Of a DNA stretch of 40,164 bases, positions 14,140-23,749 are shown in pieces. Position 1 is the stretch's first letter; each line of letters opens with the position of its first letter. Made by a program: the position numbers and the translations under genes. The stretch covers positions 1 to 40,164 of the forward strand of contig JAMCWM010000014.1 in NCBI GenBank assembly GCA_023481175.1, written 5' to 3'. The notes under the pieces were generated by a model, which saw only the letters and a list, made by a program, of their open reading frames with translations, ran no database searches and was not told the DNA's origin. This DNA comes from Nitrospirota bacterium. Lineage in GTDB: Bacteria > Nitrospirota > Leptospirillia > Leptospirillales > Leptospirillaceae.

Positions 14140-15396
14140 TCAGCCATCAAGCCGGGAAATCACGAGGGAAGCGTTGGTGCCGCCGAAGCCGAAGGAGTTC
14201 TTGAGAATCACCTTGACATCCTGCTTTCTGGCACCTTCGGACACGTAATCGAGATCGCACTCGGGGTCTGGATTTTCGAGGTTGATCGTGGGCAGGATCA
14301 ACCCGTGGCGGAGTGACATGAAGGCCAGGGCCGTTTCAACGCCTCCGGCCGCGCCAAGGAGATGACCCATCATCGACTTGAGCGCCGACACGGGAATCTT
14401 TGCCGCCTGATCCCCGAAAACGGTCTTGAGGGCCTTGGTCTCGATCTTGTCGGCAAAGGTCGAGGTGGCATGGGCATTGATGTGGTTTACTTCAGAGGGG
14501 GACAGCCCCGCATTCGACAGGGCCATGCGCATGCAGCGGACCGCTCCGCCGGCATCGTCGGGGGGAGCGGTGATGTGGTAGGCGTCTCCCGTCATCCCAT
14601 ACCCCAGAATCTCCCCATAAATGAGAGCCTTGCGAGCCTTTGCCCGTTCGAGAGACTCGAGGACGACCACGCCGGCCCCTTCGCCCAGCACGAACCCATC
14701 GCGGTCACGATCGAAGGGGCGGGAGGCATGCTCCGGATCGTCGTTCCGGGAGGAGAGGGCCCGGGCCGCAGCAAAGCCAGACACGGTCAGAGGGGTGAAG
14801 GCCGATTCGGCTCCTCCGGCCAGCATGACATCCGCATCCCCCCTTCGGACGATGTGATAGGCATCCCCGATGCAGTGGACCCCGGTGGCGCAGGCCGTCA
14901 CCGCACAGGAATTGGGGCCCTCGAGCCCCAACCGGATCGCGATCTGCCCCGAAGCCAGGTTGATGAGAACCATCGGAATGAAGAAGGGAGACACCTTTCG
15001 CGGCCCTCCCTCCACCAGCTGGGAATGGTAGTATTCGATCCCGCCGATTCCGCCGATTCCCGATCCGACATAGACCCCGATCCGTTCCCGCGTGGCGTCG
15101 CTGATTTCAAGCGCGGCATCCTCGACCGCCATCTGGGCCGCCGCCATGGCGTAATGGATGAAGGTGTCCATCTTCTTGATTTCTTTTTTGTCGATCCACT
15201 GTCCCGGATCGAACCCCTTGACCTCTCCGCCAATCCGGACAGGAAGCCCGGAAGGGTCAAAACGCGTGATCGTTCCCACCCCGGACCGGCCCGCTCGGGC
15301 GGCATCCCAGGTTGCCTGGGCGGTATTGCCCAGGGGGGAGACAATCCCCACACCCGTGACGACAACCCTCCGATCCTGGAGGGGAGGGATCCCCAT
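14140..15396 (-). CDS. fabF: 3-oxoacyl-ACP synthase II
   Basis: A 418-aa condensing enzyme that elongates acyl-ACP with malonyl-ACP. The catalytic triad is visible: Cys169 in TACATGVH, His in INAHATST and His in KSMMGHLLGAAG. The N-terminal VVVTGVGIVSPLGN and C-terminal NSFGFGGTNASLV are typical of KAS II. The length is normal. The ATG overlaps the acpP stop by one base, coupling carrier and enzyme synthesis. Confidence 0.97.
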   Translation of the reverse strand: MGIPPLQDRRVVVTGVGIVSPLGNTAQATWDAARAGRSGVGTITRFDPSGLPVRIGGEVKGFDPGQWIDKKEIKKMDTFIHYAMAAAQMAVEDAALEISDATRERIGVYVGSGIGGIGGIEYYHSQLVEGGPRKVSPFFIPMVLINLASGQIAIRLGLEGPNSCAVTACATGVHCIGDAYHIVRRGDADVMLAGGAESAFTPLTVSGFAAARALSSRNDDPEHASRPFDRDRDGFVLGEGAGVVVLESLERAKARKALIYGEILGYGMTGDAYHITAPPDDAGGAVRCMRMALSNAGLSPSEVNHINAHATSTFADKIETKALKTVFGDQAAKIPVSALKSMMGHLLGAAGGVETALAFMSLRHGLILPTINLENPDPECDLDYVSEGARKQDVKVILKNSFGFGGTNASLVISRLDG

Positions 15397-15626
15397 CAGA
15401 CGCGCTCGCTGATATAGTCGACTGCGTTCTGGACGGTCGAAATCTTTTCCGCATCCTCGTCAGGGATTTCGATCCCGAACTCCTCTTCCAGGGCCATCAC
15501 CAGCTCGACGGTGTCCAGGGAATCGGCGCCAAGATCTTCCACGAAATGGGATTCAGGATGAACCTCCTCTTCCTCGACTCCAAGCTGTTCCGCAATGATT
15601 TTCTTGACCCGATCATTGATCGCCAT
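15396..15626 (-). CDS. acpP: Acyl carrier protein
   Basis: A 76-aa acidic four-helix protein. The phosphopantetheine attachment site is Ser36 in [20 protein letters not shown]. It carries growing acyl chains between FabD, FabH, FabG and FabF, which are encoded around it, and donates acyl groups to PlsX. The ATG at 15626 is preceded by GGAGG on the minus strand. Confidence 0.98.
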   Translation of the reverse strand: MAINDRVKKIIAEQLGVEEEEVHPESHFVEDLGADSLDTVELVMALEEEFGIEIPDEDAEKISTVQNAVDYISERV

Positions 15627-15685
15627 GAAAACAAACCTCCTTGAAGGATTTTTATGATCCGGAAAGAACCGCCGGACCTTGCCGT

Positions 15686-16450
15686 TTACGGCATGAAAAG
15701 ACCGCCATTCACAGGGATGACTGCCCCCGTGATATATCCCGCCGCCGGATCGACCAGGAAGCGCACCGCATGGGCGATCTCCTCTCCCCGGCCGAAGCGG
15801 CGAACAGGTATCCGTTCCAGAACCCCGGTTGTCACGTTTTCAGGAAGTCCTGCCGTCATGTCTGTTTCGATGAAGCCGGGAGCCACGACATTGACGGTGA
15901 TTCCCCGGGAGGCCACCTCGAGGGCCACCGATTTCGTGAAGGCTTCGAGCCCTCCCTTGGAGGCCGCATAGTTGGCCTGACCGGCATTTCCGGTCGATCC
16001 CACGACCGACGAGACGGAAACGATCCGTCCATACCGCTGCTTCATCATGGGACGAAGGACCGCCTTTACCATCCGGAAGGGACCCATCAGATTGACGTCG
16101 ATCACCTCGCGGAAATCCGCCTCGTCCATGCGCACGAGGAGCCGGTCACGGACAATCCCGGCATTGTTCACAAGAATATCAACCCTACCCCAGCGATGCA
16201 ACACTGACTCGAGGGCCCCCTCGATCGAAGCCGGATCGCTCATGTCGAGAACGACCGGATCCCCTCCTTCTCCTCCGGGGAGAGCACGAATTCTTTCCTT
16301 GAGGGCATCGGCTCCGGAGCGGCATCCAAAGGCGACCCGGATCCCCGCTGCGAGAAGCGCCTCTCCGATGGCCCAGCCGATCCCGCGGTTGGCTCCCGTG
16401 ACCAGGGCGACCTGCCCGGCAAGCTTCGGAACTCCCTCCCTTTCCTTCAC
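15686..16450 (-). CDS. fabG: 3-oxoacyl-ACP reductase
   Basis: A 254-aa classical SDR that reduces 3-oxoacyl-ACP with NADPH. It has the TGANRGIG nucleotide motif, LVNNAG, the catalytic Ser in SVSSVVG and YAASK (Tyr and Lys), then the PGFIETDMT loop and the GAVIPVNGG tail. It begins at a GTG overlapping the fabD stop as GTGA. Position between fabD and acpP supports FabG over other SDRs. Confidence 0.96.
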   Translation of the reverse strand: MKEREGVPKLAGQVALVTGANRGIGWAIGEALLAAGIRVAFGCRSGADALKERIRALPGGEGGDPVVLDMSDPASIEGALESVLHRWGRVDILVNNAGIVRDRLLVRMDEADFREVIDVNLMGPFRMVKAVLRPMMKQRYGRIVSVSSVVGSTGNAGQANYAASKGGLEAFTKSVALEVASRGITVNVVAPGFIETDMTAGLPENVTTGVLERIPVRRFGRGEEIAHAVRFLVDPAAGYITGAVIPVNGGLFMP

Positions 16451-17382
16451 GCTTCCTCCTCCTTGCGATCAGTCGTCTCCCACAGAACCTTCTCCGGCAT
16501 GGACTCCATACCGCGCTCGATACGCTTTCCCAGGCCCGTGAGGACCGATCCCGGCCCCACCTCCACGCACCGGGTCACCCCTTCCCCGAGAAGGGCCGCA
16601 ACCGACCGTCTCCACTCGACGGGACTCTCCATCTGGCGAACAAGGAGTTCCCGGATCTCCCGGGCGGCCTCGCCGGGACCTATGGGACGGGCGGTGACGT
16701 TGGGAACGATCTTGACGGAGAGGGGGCCGATGGCGACCCCGGCCAGGAGATCCTGCATCGCCAGGGCTGCGCTGTGCATGAGGGCGGTATGGGAGGGGAC
16801 GGAAACCGACAGGGGCACGACCTTTCGGACCCCCGACTCCTTCAGGAACTCGATGGCCCGGAGCACCGCCTGGCGTGATCCGGCGATCACGCACTGTCCC
16901 GGACAGTTGTCGTTGGCGACCGACACCACTCCGGCCTCACCGGTTCTGGCCTCCCCGAGAATCTTCTCGACGCGGTCCCGTTCCGGTCCCAGGACGGCCG
17001 CCATCAGGCCTTCCCCTTCCGGGACGGCCTCCTGCATGAAACGTCCCCGCTTGTGGACAAGACGGATGGCATCGCCGAAGGAAAGGGCTCCGGCCGAGAC
17101 AAGGGCCGAATATTCCCCCAGACTGTGGCCCAGAACCACGTCCGGGACAAGGGTCTCCCGGATCCGTCCCAGGGCCAGGACACTGGCCAGGAGGATCGCC
17201 GGCTGGGTCCAGAAGGTCAGGTCCAGGGATCCGGCCGGCTCATTGCGGGAAATGGCCAGAATATCGGCCCCCAGAATCTCTCCCGCCTCGGCAATCCGGC
17301 GTTTTTCCTCCGGACGGTCGAAGCCGTCGAGCATCCCGGGATACTGGGATCCCTGTCCGGGAAAAAGAAAGGCGGTTTTCAC
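16447..17382 (-). CDS. fabD: Malonyl-CoA:ACP transacylase
   Basis: A 311-aa enzyme that loads malonate onto ACP. The N-terminal TAFLFPGQGSQYPGM, the nucleophile Ser87 in GHSLGEYSAL and His198 in SVPSHTALM are all present. The start is the GTG at 17382, which overlaps the fabH stop as GTGA and puts the first residues where FabD proteins normally begin; longer readings of the frame would intrude into fabH. Confidence 0.96.
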   Translation of the reverse strand: MKTAFLFPGQGSQYPGMLDGFDRPEEKRRIAEAGEILGADILAISRNEPAGSLDLTFWTQPAILLASVLALGRIRETLVPDVVLGHSLGEYSALVSAGALSFGDAIRLVHKRGRFMQEAVPEGEGLMAAVLGPERDRVEKILGEARTGEAGVVSVANDNCPGQCVIAGSRQAVLRAIEFLKESGVRKVVPLSVSVPSHTALMHSAALAMQDLLAGVAIGPLSVKIVPNVTARPIGPGEAAREIRELLVRQMESPVEWRRSVAALLGEGVTRCVEVGPGSVLTGLGKRIERGMESMPEKVLWETTDRKEEEA

Positions 17383-18383
17383 GCGCGACTCCGTTTCTGT
17401 GTCTCGGCTTCCCATGTGAGGAGGCCCGATCCCCATGTCACTCCGGCCCCGAAGGCCGTGAGGAGAATGCGGCTCCCTTCCTTCACTCTTCCTGCCCGCA
17501 CCGCCTCGTCGAGGGCCACCGGAACAGAGGCGGCGGAGGTGTTGCCGTAGTGTTCGATATTGACCACCACTTTGTCCGAAGGAAGCCCGAGACGCGAGGC
17601 AAGGGCGTCGATGATCCGGATGTTGGCCTGGTGGGGAACGAGAAGGTCGATCTCCCCGGGAGAGATACCGGAGGCCGACAGGACCTCCATCACCGACTCC
17701 TGGAGTGAGCGGACCGCCATCTTGAAGGTCTCCCCCCCCTTCATCCGGATGTACGGGGCCACTTCCGTCCCGGACCTCCGGCTTCCTCCTGCCGGAACAT
17801 GGATCATCTCCCAGTAGCGGCCGTCGGCCCGAAGGCGAAAGGTCTCGAGACCCCGCACCGCCGTCGTCGAGGCCTCGACGACCACCGCCCCGGCCCCGTC
17901 TCCGAAGAGGATGCATGTGCCGCGGTCGGACCAGTCAAGGGTCCGGCTCATGACCTCGGAGCCTATCACCAGAAGACGCCTCGCGGCCTTCGACTCGATC
18001 ATGCTCTTGGCCACGCTCATGGCATAGACAAAGCCCGAACAGACGGCGTTCAGATCGAAGGCAAAGGCGTTGTCGGCCCCGAGGCGGGCCTGGACGAGAC
18101 AGGCAGTGGAGGGAAAAAGAAGGTCGGGGGTCGCCGTCGCGAGCAGGATCCCGTCGATCTCCGAGGCCGAAAGGCCCGCGGCATCGAGAGCCTTCCCGGC
18201 TGCGGATACGGCCAGATCGCTCGTCGCCTCTTCCGGAGCGGCGATGCGCCGTTCACGGATTCCGGTCCGCTCCCGGATCCAGATGTCGCTGGTGTCGAGA
18301 TAGGCCGCGAATTCGTCGTTCGTCATGACCCGTGAGGGGGCATAGGAGCCCGTTCCCGTGATGACGGCCACAGGTGCCCTCAA
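17379..18383 (-). CDS. fabH: 3-oxoacyl-ACP synthase III
   Basis: A 334-aa initiating condensing enzyme that joins acetyl-CoA to malonyl-ACP. Catalytic residues are Cys115 in LNAVCSGFVY, His251 in VPHQANIRI and Asn281 in HYGNTSAAS. The first codon is TTG, overlapping the plsX stop (TTGA); a GTG four codons later is an alternative. It lies between plsX and fabD, the usual order. Confidence 0.97.
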   Translation of the reverse strand: MRAPVAVITGTGSYAPSRVMTNDEFAAYLDTSDIWIRERTGIRERRIAAPEEATSDLAVSAAGKALDAAGLSASEIDGILLATATPDLLFPSTACLVQARLGADNAFAFDLNAVCSGFVYAMSVAKSMIESKAARRLLVIGSEVMSRTLDWSDRGTCILFGDGAGAVVVEASTTAVRGLETFRLRADGRYWEMIHVPAGGSRRSGTEVAPYIRMKGGETFKMAVRSLQESVMEVLSASGISPGEIDLLVPHQANIRIIDALASRLGLPSDKVVVNIEHYGNTSAASVPVALDEAVRAGRVKEGSRILLTAFGAGVTWGSGLLTWEAETQKRSRA

Positions 18384-19387
18384 GAAGCGGACTCCCCGAC
18401 CGCGATCCCGGCAATGTCCTGCGCGATGGTCCGGGTCAGGCCCGACTTGGCCAGCCTGTCGGCCATGCCCATCGCATTCGAGATGGCAAGACTGTTGGAA
18501 CGGCCGTGAGAGATCACGAAAAGTCCGTTCACGCCGAGCAAGGGAGCCCCTCCGTATTCGGCATAGTCGAGCCTCTTTTTCATCCGGGAGAGGGAGGGAC
18601 GGAGAAGCAGTCCCCCGATACGCGACCTCAGGCTTTCTCCGGCGGCCTCTCGCATCATTCCGAGAATGGTTTGTGCGAGACCTTCGGCTTCCTTCAGGAC
18701 CACGTTCCCGACAAAGCCGTCACACACCACGACATCGGCCTCGCCGGAAAAGATATCCCGGGATTCGACGGGACCGGAAAACCAGGAGACGCGGCTTTCG
18801 CGAAGGCTTTCGATGGTCTTCTGGACCAGTTCGTTGCCCTTGCTCTCCTCTTCTCCGTTCGAGAGGACAAAAACCCGGGGGTCCTTTTTTGAAAAGAGAT
18901 GGCGGGCCAGGATCCGCCCCATATGGGCAAAGGAGACAAGGTGGGACGGCTTGCAATCGACGTTGGCGCCCCCGTCCACCAAGATGAAGTGGCCGGAAAG
19001 GGAGGGAAGGATCGTTCCGATCGCCGGGCGCTCCACACCCTCGAGCCGTCCAAGGACCCACATGGCCGAGGCAAGCGAGGCCCCGGAATGTCCCGCGGAC
19101 ACAGCACCGTCAACCTCGCCCCGCTTGACGAGTTCGGTCGCCATCCAGACGGTGGAGCCACGGCGTCGTCTCACGTCGGAGGCCTTTTCAGTCATGGCGA
19201 TCACGTCCTTCGAGTCGACAATCTCGAAGGGAGCCGAGAGGGAGAGGGCCCGGATCCTTTCCTCAAGGATCTTTTGGTCCCCCACGAGAACCGGATGCGT
19301 TCCGAAGGTCCTGTAGGCCAGGTCTGCGCCGGAAACCAGCGGATCGGGGCCAAAATCCCCTCCCATCGCGTCCAGGGCGATTTTCAT
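18380..19387 (-). CDS. plsX: Phosphate acyltransferase PlsX
   Basis: A 335-aa enzyme that converts acyl-ACP to acyl-phosphate, the substrate of PlsY in phospholipid synthesis. Recognisable blocks are IALDAMGGDFGPDP at the start, GAVSAGHSGASLA, LVDGGANVDCKP, DVVVCDGFVGNVVLK and YGGAPLLGVNG. The length is normal. It follows rpmF by 20 bases, matching the widespread DUF177-rpmF-plsX-fabH cluster. Confidence 0.97.
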   Translation of the reverse strand: MKIALDAMGGDFGPDPLVSGADLAYRTFGTHPVLVGDQKILEERIRALSLSAPFEIVDSKDVIAMTEKASDVRRRRGSTVWMATELVKRGEVDGAVSAGHSGASLASAMWVLGRLEGVERPAIGTILPSLSGHFILVDGGANVDCKPSHLVSFAHMGRILARHLFSKKDPRVFVLSNGEEESKGNELVQKTIESLRESRVSWFSGPVESRDIFSGEADVVVCDGFVGNVVLKEAEGLAQTILGMMREAAGESLRSRIGGLLLRPSLSRMKKRLDYAEYGGAPLLGVNGLFVISHGRSNSLAISNAMGMADRLAKSGLTRTIAQDIAGIAVGESAS

Positions 19388-19407
19388 TGGCGAAGTCGGT
19401 CTTTTCC

Positions 19408-19590
19408 TCAGCCGTTCTTGACGCGGAGGACGGGACGCTTGTTGTAGGTCCCGCAGGAAAGGCAGGCATAGTGCGGCTGCTTCGGCTCACCGCAGGACGG
19501 GCAGGTGACGATGGCTCCCAGGGTCAGCTTCTTGTGGGTGCGACGCTTGTCCCGTCTCGAACGGGAGATCTTGGTTTTTGGATGTGCCAC
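19408..19590 (-). CDS. rpmF: 50S ribosomal protein L32
   Basis: A 60-aa basic ribosomal protein. It starts MAHPKTKISRSRRDKRRTH and has a zinc ribbon with four cysteines (CPSCGEPKQ, then HYACLSCGTYN), so it is the zinc-binding form of L32. It sits between the DUF177 gene and plsX, as in many bacteria. Confidence 0.97.
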   Translation of the reverse strand: MAHPKTKISRSRRDKRRTHKKLTLGAIVTCPSCGEPKQPHYACLSCGTYNKRPVLRVKNG

Positions 19591-19691
19591 GAAAGGACTC
19601 CTTCAAGGTTCGTATGTTTGTTGCCGGGGATTCCCGACGAATCCCCCGTCGAAGAGTGACAGGCCCGCCGTCAGACCCGGCGCCGGTCCGC

Positions 19692-20180
19692 TCATTCCTC
19701 CGGAGAGCAGGAGCAGCGGCCCGTATTCCTGTTTTCCCCGCATTCGGGACAGAGTCCTTTGCAGTTCTCGTCACAGAGAGGGTAAAAGGGCAGGTCGGTC
19801 AGGACAAGCTCCCTGACCCAAGGCCCCAGGTCGACCCACCCGTCAGGTCCGTAGCGCTCAAGCAGGTCGGCCGTCGCGTTCTTCTCGTGGAAGAAGAGGG
19901 TCCGCTCGCCGACCTCTCCCTTGCGGAGAAAGGACTCGAGGCAGCGCACGCACGTCAGCGGAGTTTCGTAACTGACGGTCACGTCGACCATCACATCGGT
20001 CCCCTCGCGACCAAGGGTTCCCGTGATACTCCCTCTCATCTCCCGAAACTCGGCCTCCGTCTCCCTTTCGAGAAAGACGCCGGGAGCCCCGGCGATCTCC
20101 TCGGAAAGGGACAGGCCGAGGACCATGGGTTCCGTAAGCCGAAGATCGGGTATTTTGTCGATATGATATTTAAGCATCAC
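19692..20180 (-). CDS. DUF177/YceD family protein
   Basis: A 162-aa protein with the YceD layout: a beta-rich N-terminal half, the central TCVRCLESF pair of cysteines, and a C-terminal ELVLTDLPFYPLCDENCKGLCPECG block with more cysteines. Proteins of this family are linked to 23S rRNA and L32 accumulation, and the gene is placed 100 bases before rpmF as expected. Whether the ATG at 20180 or the next codon, also ATG, is used cannot be decided and hardly matters. Confidence 0.92.
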   Translation of the reverse strand: MMLKYHIDKIPDLRLTEPMVLGLSLSEEIAGAPGVFLERETEAEFREMRGSITGTLGREGTDVMVDVTVSYETPLTCVRCLESFLRKGEVGERTLFFHEKNATADLLERYGPDGWVDLGPWVRELVLTDLPFYPLCDENCKGLCPECGENRNTGRCSCSPEE

Positions 20181-20192
20181 AAAACGGCTATT

Positions 20193-21485
20193 CTATCGGT
20201 CTAGGATCATTGTGTCAACCATGGACCCGGGTCGTCCAAGAAAATCCCCGATCCATTCCGGAAGACCCGACACCGGGAGAAGATGCCGCTCGCCGGATTG
20301 CCGGACCTTGACCTCGACCCGGTCCTCCCGAAGATTTCGCTCCCCGAGGATCACCTGAAGAGGAAAACCGCAAAGATCGGCGTCCGCAAATTTCACGCCG
20401 GGGCGGGCCTCCCTGTCATCAATCAGAACCTCTGCCGGAAACCGTTCTTCGATGATGGACGCAATCCTTTCGCCCCTTTCGGCCATCTCCTGATCCTTTC
20501 CCCCGAGGGGCAAGACACAGACCGCCCACGGCGCCATCGCCAAAGGCCAGATGATCCCTCTCTCGTCGTGGGACTGCTCGATCGCCGCAGCCAGGAGGCG
20601 ACTCACGCCGATCCCGTAGCACCCCATGTGAAAAAGTGTCTCCCGTCCATCCGGATCGAGAAATCCCGCCTCCATCGGCTGGCTGTAGCGCTGGCCGAGA
20701 TCAAATACGTGTCCGACCTCGATCGCCGTCGTCCGTTCGAGCAGGGCCTGGCAGTGGGGACATCGGGTCGTCTCTCCCGCAAGTTCGACGTTCGACGCCC
20801 AGGAGCAGGAGGGGCAGTAGACCACGGTATCCTCTCCGGAAGGAGCCAGGACCATGAACTCGTGGGAGGAGGAGCCGCCGATCATGCCCGTATCCGCCTC
20901 CACCATCCGGACAGAGAGGCCCAGTCTCGAGAAAATCCGGAAATAGGCCTCCTGCATCACCCGGTAGCAGGTCGTCCCCTCCTCCACCGAGCGAGCGAAG
21001 GAGTAGGCATCCTTCATCACGAATTCCCGCCCGCGCATGAGACCGAAGCGGGGACGCATTTCGTCCCGGAACTTTGTCTGGATCTGATAGAGGGTCACAG
21101 GCAGTTGCCGGTAGCTCCGGAGGAGCCCCCGGGCGAGGTCGGTCACCACCTCCTCGTGGGTGGGCCCCAGGGCAAAGGAGCGATCGTGGCGGTCCTGGAT
21201 CCGGAAAAGCTCCTTTCCATATTTTTCCCACCGGTCGGTCGACTGCCAGAGCTCGGCTGGCTGGAGAGCCGGCATCAGGACCTCGAAGGCCCCCGCGCGG
21301 TCCATCTCCTCCCGGACGATTGCCTCGATCCTCCGGAGAACACGGGTGCCAAGCGGCAGGAAATCATACAATCCTCCGGCCACCTTCTTGACATAGCCGC
21401 CCCGAAGCAACAGACGGTGGCTCACTACCTCCGCCTCGGACGGCTCCTCGTGAAAGGTCACATAGGGAAGACGGGTTGTTCTCAC
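20193..21485 (-). CDS. proS: Prolyl-tRNA synthetase lacking the INS editing domain
   Basis: A 430-aa class II synthetase that charges tRNA-Pro. Class II motifs and typical blocks are present: GGYVKKVAGGLYDFLPLG, TDRWEKYGKELFR, ALGPTHEEVV, YQIQTKFRDEMRPRFGLMRGREF, EADTGMIGGSSSHEF, then GHVFDLGQRYSQPM, GCYGIGVSRLLAAAIEQ, and a C-terminal anticodon-binding domain (VEVKVRQSGERHLLPV). Bacterial ProRS is usually about 570 aa, with an editing insertion of roughly 150-180 residues between motifs 2 and 3. Here CPSCSWASNVELAGETT is joined directly to RCPHCQALLERTTAIEVGH, so the insertion is cleanly absent. The start is the GTG at 21485, overlapping the ispG stop. Confidence 0.95.
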   Translation of the reverse strand: MRTTRLPYVTFHEEPSEAEVVSHRLLLRGGYVKKVAGGLYDFLPLGTRVLRRIEAIVREEMDRAGAFEVLMPALQPAELWQSTDRWEKYGKELFRIQDRHDRSFALGPTHEEVVTDLARGLLRSYRQLPVTLYQIQTKFRDEMRPRFGLMRGREFVMKDAYSFARSVEEGTTCYRVMQEAYFRIFSRLGLSVRMVEADTGMIGGSSSHEFMVLAPSGEDTVVYCPSCSWASNVELAGETTRCPHCQALLERTTAIEVGHVFDLGQRYSQPMEAGFLDPDGRETLFHMGCYGIGVSRLLAAAIEQSHDERGIIWPLAMAPWAVCVLPLGGKDQEMAERGERIASIIEERFPAEVLIDDREARPGVKFADADLCGFPLQVILGERNLREDRVEVKVRQSGERHLLPVSGLPEWIGDFLGRPGSMVDTMILDR

Positions 21486-22642
21486 GAATTCTCCGCCGAC
21501 AGGGCGCGTTCCGGCGCCATGGGCAAATCGACGCGACGCCCGTCCGGGGTCCGGAGAGATGTCAGACCGGAGGCCCGCATCATCTCGACCTTTTTCTCGA
21601 CCTGGGCGATCAGGAGTTCCTCGAGATCGGCGGAGGGAATCTTCTTCACCACCTCCCCGTTCTCGAAAAAGATGCCGACTCCCTGTCCCCCGGCGATTCC
21701 CAGATCCGCTTCCTTGCCTTCCCCGATTCCGTTGACGACACATCCGAGGATGGAGACATCCATTGTCTCCTGGACATGGGCCAGCCGTTCCTCGACCCGG
21801 GCCGCCAGCCCCACCACATCGATTTCGAGGCGTCCGCAAGTCGGACAGGCGATGACATTGACCCCCCGCTTTCGGAGTCCCAGGGACTTGAGGATCCCCC
21901 AGGCCACCTTGACCTCCTCCGCCGGGTCGGCCGCCAGAGACACCCGGATGGTGTCCCCGATGCCGTTCGCCAGGAGAAAGCCAAGCCCCACCGAGGACTT
22001 CACTGTTCCCGACAACAAGGGGCCCGCTTCGCTGACGCCGATATGCATGGGATAATCGCAGCGCTCCGAGGCCAGGCGGTAGGCATCAATGGTGTCCAGG
22101 ACGTTGGAAGCCTTGAGCGAAATCTTGATATCGGCGAAGTTTTCCTTCTCGAGAAGGGCCACATGTCGCATGGCCGATTCCACCATGGCCTCGGGGGTCG
22201 GATGGCCGTAATAGTCGAGAAGGTCCCGCTCGAGCGAGCCGGCGTTGACGCCAATCCGGATGGGAAGGCCCTTGTCCTTCATGCGGTCCACGATGGCCCG
22301 TATTTTGGTCTGGCTTCCGATGTTTCCCGGATTGATGCGTACCCCATCCACCCCTCCTTCGATCACTGTCAGCGCCAGATGGTAGTCGAAATGGATATCG
22401 GCGATCACGGGGATGGGAGAGCGTCTGCGGATTTTTCCAACGGCTTCGGCCGCCTCCTGATCCACGACGGCCAGACGAATGATCTCGCAACCCACCTTGG
22501 CCAGGTCGTCGATCTGCCGAAGAGTTCCCTCGATGTCACGAGTGTCGGTCGTCGTCATCGATTGGACAGCGACCGGCGCCCCGTCTCCGATCGGGACGGA
22601 TCCGACCATGATCCTTCGAGTCTTTTTCCTCTTTATTTCCAT
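21482..22642 (-). CDS. ispG: 4-hydroxy-3-methylbut-2-enyl diphosphate synthase
   Basis: A 386-aa [4Fe-4S] enzyme of the MEP isoprenoid pathway that makes HMBPP from MEcPP. The start RKKTRRIMVGSVPIGDGAPVAVQSM, the VRINPGNIG block, HIGVSEAG, and the cluster cysteines in IACPTCGR and LGCVVNGIGE are visible. The length matches the short bacterial form. It lies with dxr, of the same pathway, and uppS, which uses the products. Confidence 0.97.
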   Translation of the reverse strand: MEIKRKKTRRIMVGSVPIGDGAPVAVQSMTTTDTRDIEGTLRQIDDLAKVGCEIIRLAVVDQEAAEAVGKIRRRSPIPVIADIHFDYHLALTVIEGGVDGVRINPGNIGSQTKIRAIVDRMKDKGLPIRIGVNAGSLERDLLDYYGHPTPEAMVESAMRHVALLEKENFADIKISLKASNVLDTIDAYRLASERCDYPMHIGVSEAGPLLSGTVKSSVGLGFLLANGIGDTIRVSLAADPAEEVKVAWGILKSLGLRKRGVNVIACPTCGRLEIDVVGLAARVEERLAHVQETMDVSILGCVVNGIGEGKEADLGIAGGQGVGIFFENGEVVKKIPSADLEELLIAQVEKKVEMMRASGLTSLRTPDGRRVDLPMAPERALSAENS

Positions 22643-22653
22643 GAAAACACTCC

Positions 22654-23721
22654 TTATCTCGCCGTTCCGAATACGCGCATGATATCGTTATAGAAAGCAA
22701 AAACCATGATCGTCAGCAAAATGACAAAGCCGACCTGCATCGACAGCTCCCGCACCCTGAGGGAGGGCGGTTTTCTCAGGAGGCCCTCGGCCGCCAGAAA
22801 GAGGAGATGCCCCCCGTCCAGGACGGGAATGGGGAGAAGGTTCATGACCCCCAGGGTAACACTGACAAAGCCCATGAAAACGAGCAGGTTCGAGAGCCCC
22901 GACTTGGCCGCCTTTGCCGACATCTGGGCGATGAGGATCGGTCCGCCCAGATTTTTCGGAGAGATGTCACCGGTGACCATCTTGCCCAGGGAGATGAGGT
23001 TGATGGAGGCGATCCGCCAGCTTTTGAGGACGGCGAGCCCCAGCCCCTCGGAAAAGCCGTACCGGACTGTCACGAAAGTTCCGGAGGGGCCGACTCCGAT
23101 TTTTCCCTGCTTTTCGGCCTCGCCGAAAAGATTTTTTCCCGCCTCGATGCGCGGAACGATCCGGAAGGAGAGGGTCTTCTCGCCACGGAGGACGGACAGC
23201 AGCACCTCATGTCCCCCCTTCCGCTCGATCATCCTCCGGAGATCATCCCATCGGGTAATGGACTGGCCGTTGACGGAAAGGATCCGGTCCCCCTTCTCGA
23301 GACCGGCCACAGCGGCGGGCGATCCCGGAAGAACCTGACCCACAACGGCTTCCATGACCGGAAGACCGGTCCAGAAGACCGCAGCGAAGAGAAGGATCGC
23401 CAGGATGAAGTTTGCCACCGGTCCAGCCGCGGCGATCATCATCCTCTTCGAGACGGGAAGGGCGGAAAAGGAATGGGGAAGATCCTCGGGAGCGACCTTC
23501 TCCGGGTCGGTCTCTCCCAGCATCTTCACATATCCCCCAAGGGGGATCCAGGAAAGCCGGTACTCCGTCTCTCCCACCGTTTTCGCAAGGACCTTGGGCC
23601 CGAATCCGATCGAGAATTTTTCGATCTTGACCCCGAATCTCTTGGCGACGAGAAAGTGGCCCAATTCATGGATCAGGATCAGGACCCCGATCACGACGAT
23701 AAAGGAAACGATGGCTGTCAA
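22654..23721 (-). CDS. rseP: Site-2 intramembrane metalloprotease RseP
   Basis: A 355-aa membrane protease. The first transmembrane segment contains the zinc motif HELGH (residues 18-22). A single PDZ domain (VVGQVLPGSPAAVAGLEKGDRILSVNG) follows, and the third zinc ligand is in NLLPIPVLDGGHLLF near the C-terminus. E. coli RseP has two PDZ domains; one is common elsewhere. It probably cleaves membrane-bound anti-sigma factors or remnant signal peptides. The best start is the TTG at 23721, just before the first membrane segment and 28 bases after dxr ends; upstream extension would run into dxr. Confidence 0.94.
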   Translation of the reverse strand: MTAIVSFIVVIGVLILIHELGHFLVAKRFGVKIEKFSIGFGPKVLAKTVGETEYRLSWIPLGGYVKMLGETDPEKVAPEDLPHSFSALPVSKRMMIAAAGPVANFILAILLFAAVFWTGLPVMEAVVGQVLPGSPAAVAGLEKGDRILSVNGQSITRWDDLRRMIERKGGHEVLLSVLRGEKTLSFRIVPRIEAGKNLFGEAEKQGKIGVGPSGTFVTVRYGFSEGLGLAVLKSWRIASINLISLGKMVTGDISPKNLGGPILIAQMSAKAAKSGLSNLLVFMGFVSVTLGVMNLLPIPVLDGGHLLFLAAEGLLRKPPSLRVRELSMQVGFVILLTIMVFAFYNDIMRVFGTAR

Positions 23722-23749
23722 GCGTCTCTGCCTTTCATAAGGGGAGAAA

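Noticed and set aside
20283..22055. Long plus-strand open frame of 590 codons
   Set aside because: It lies antisense to proS and ispG, both certain. The GC-rich third positions of the real genes keep this frame open; the translation is low-complexity and has no family features.
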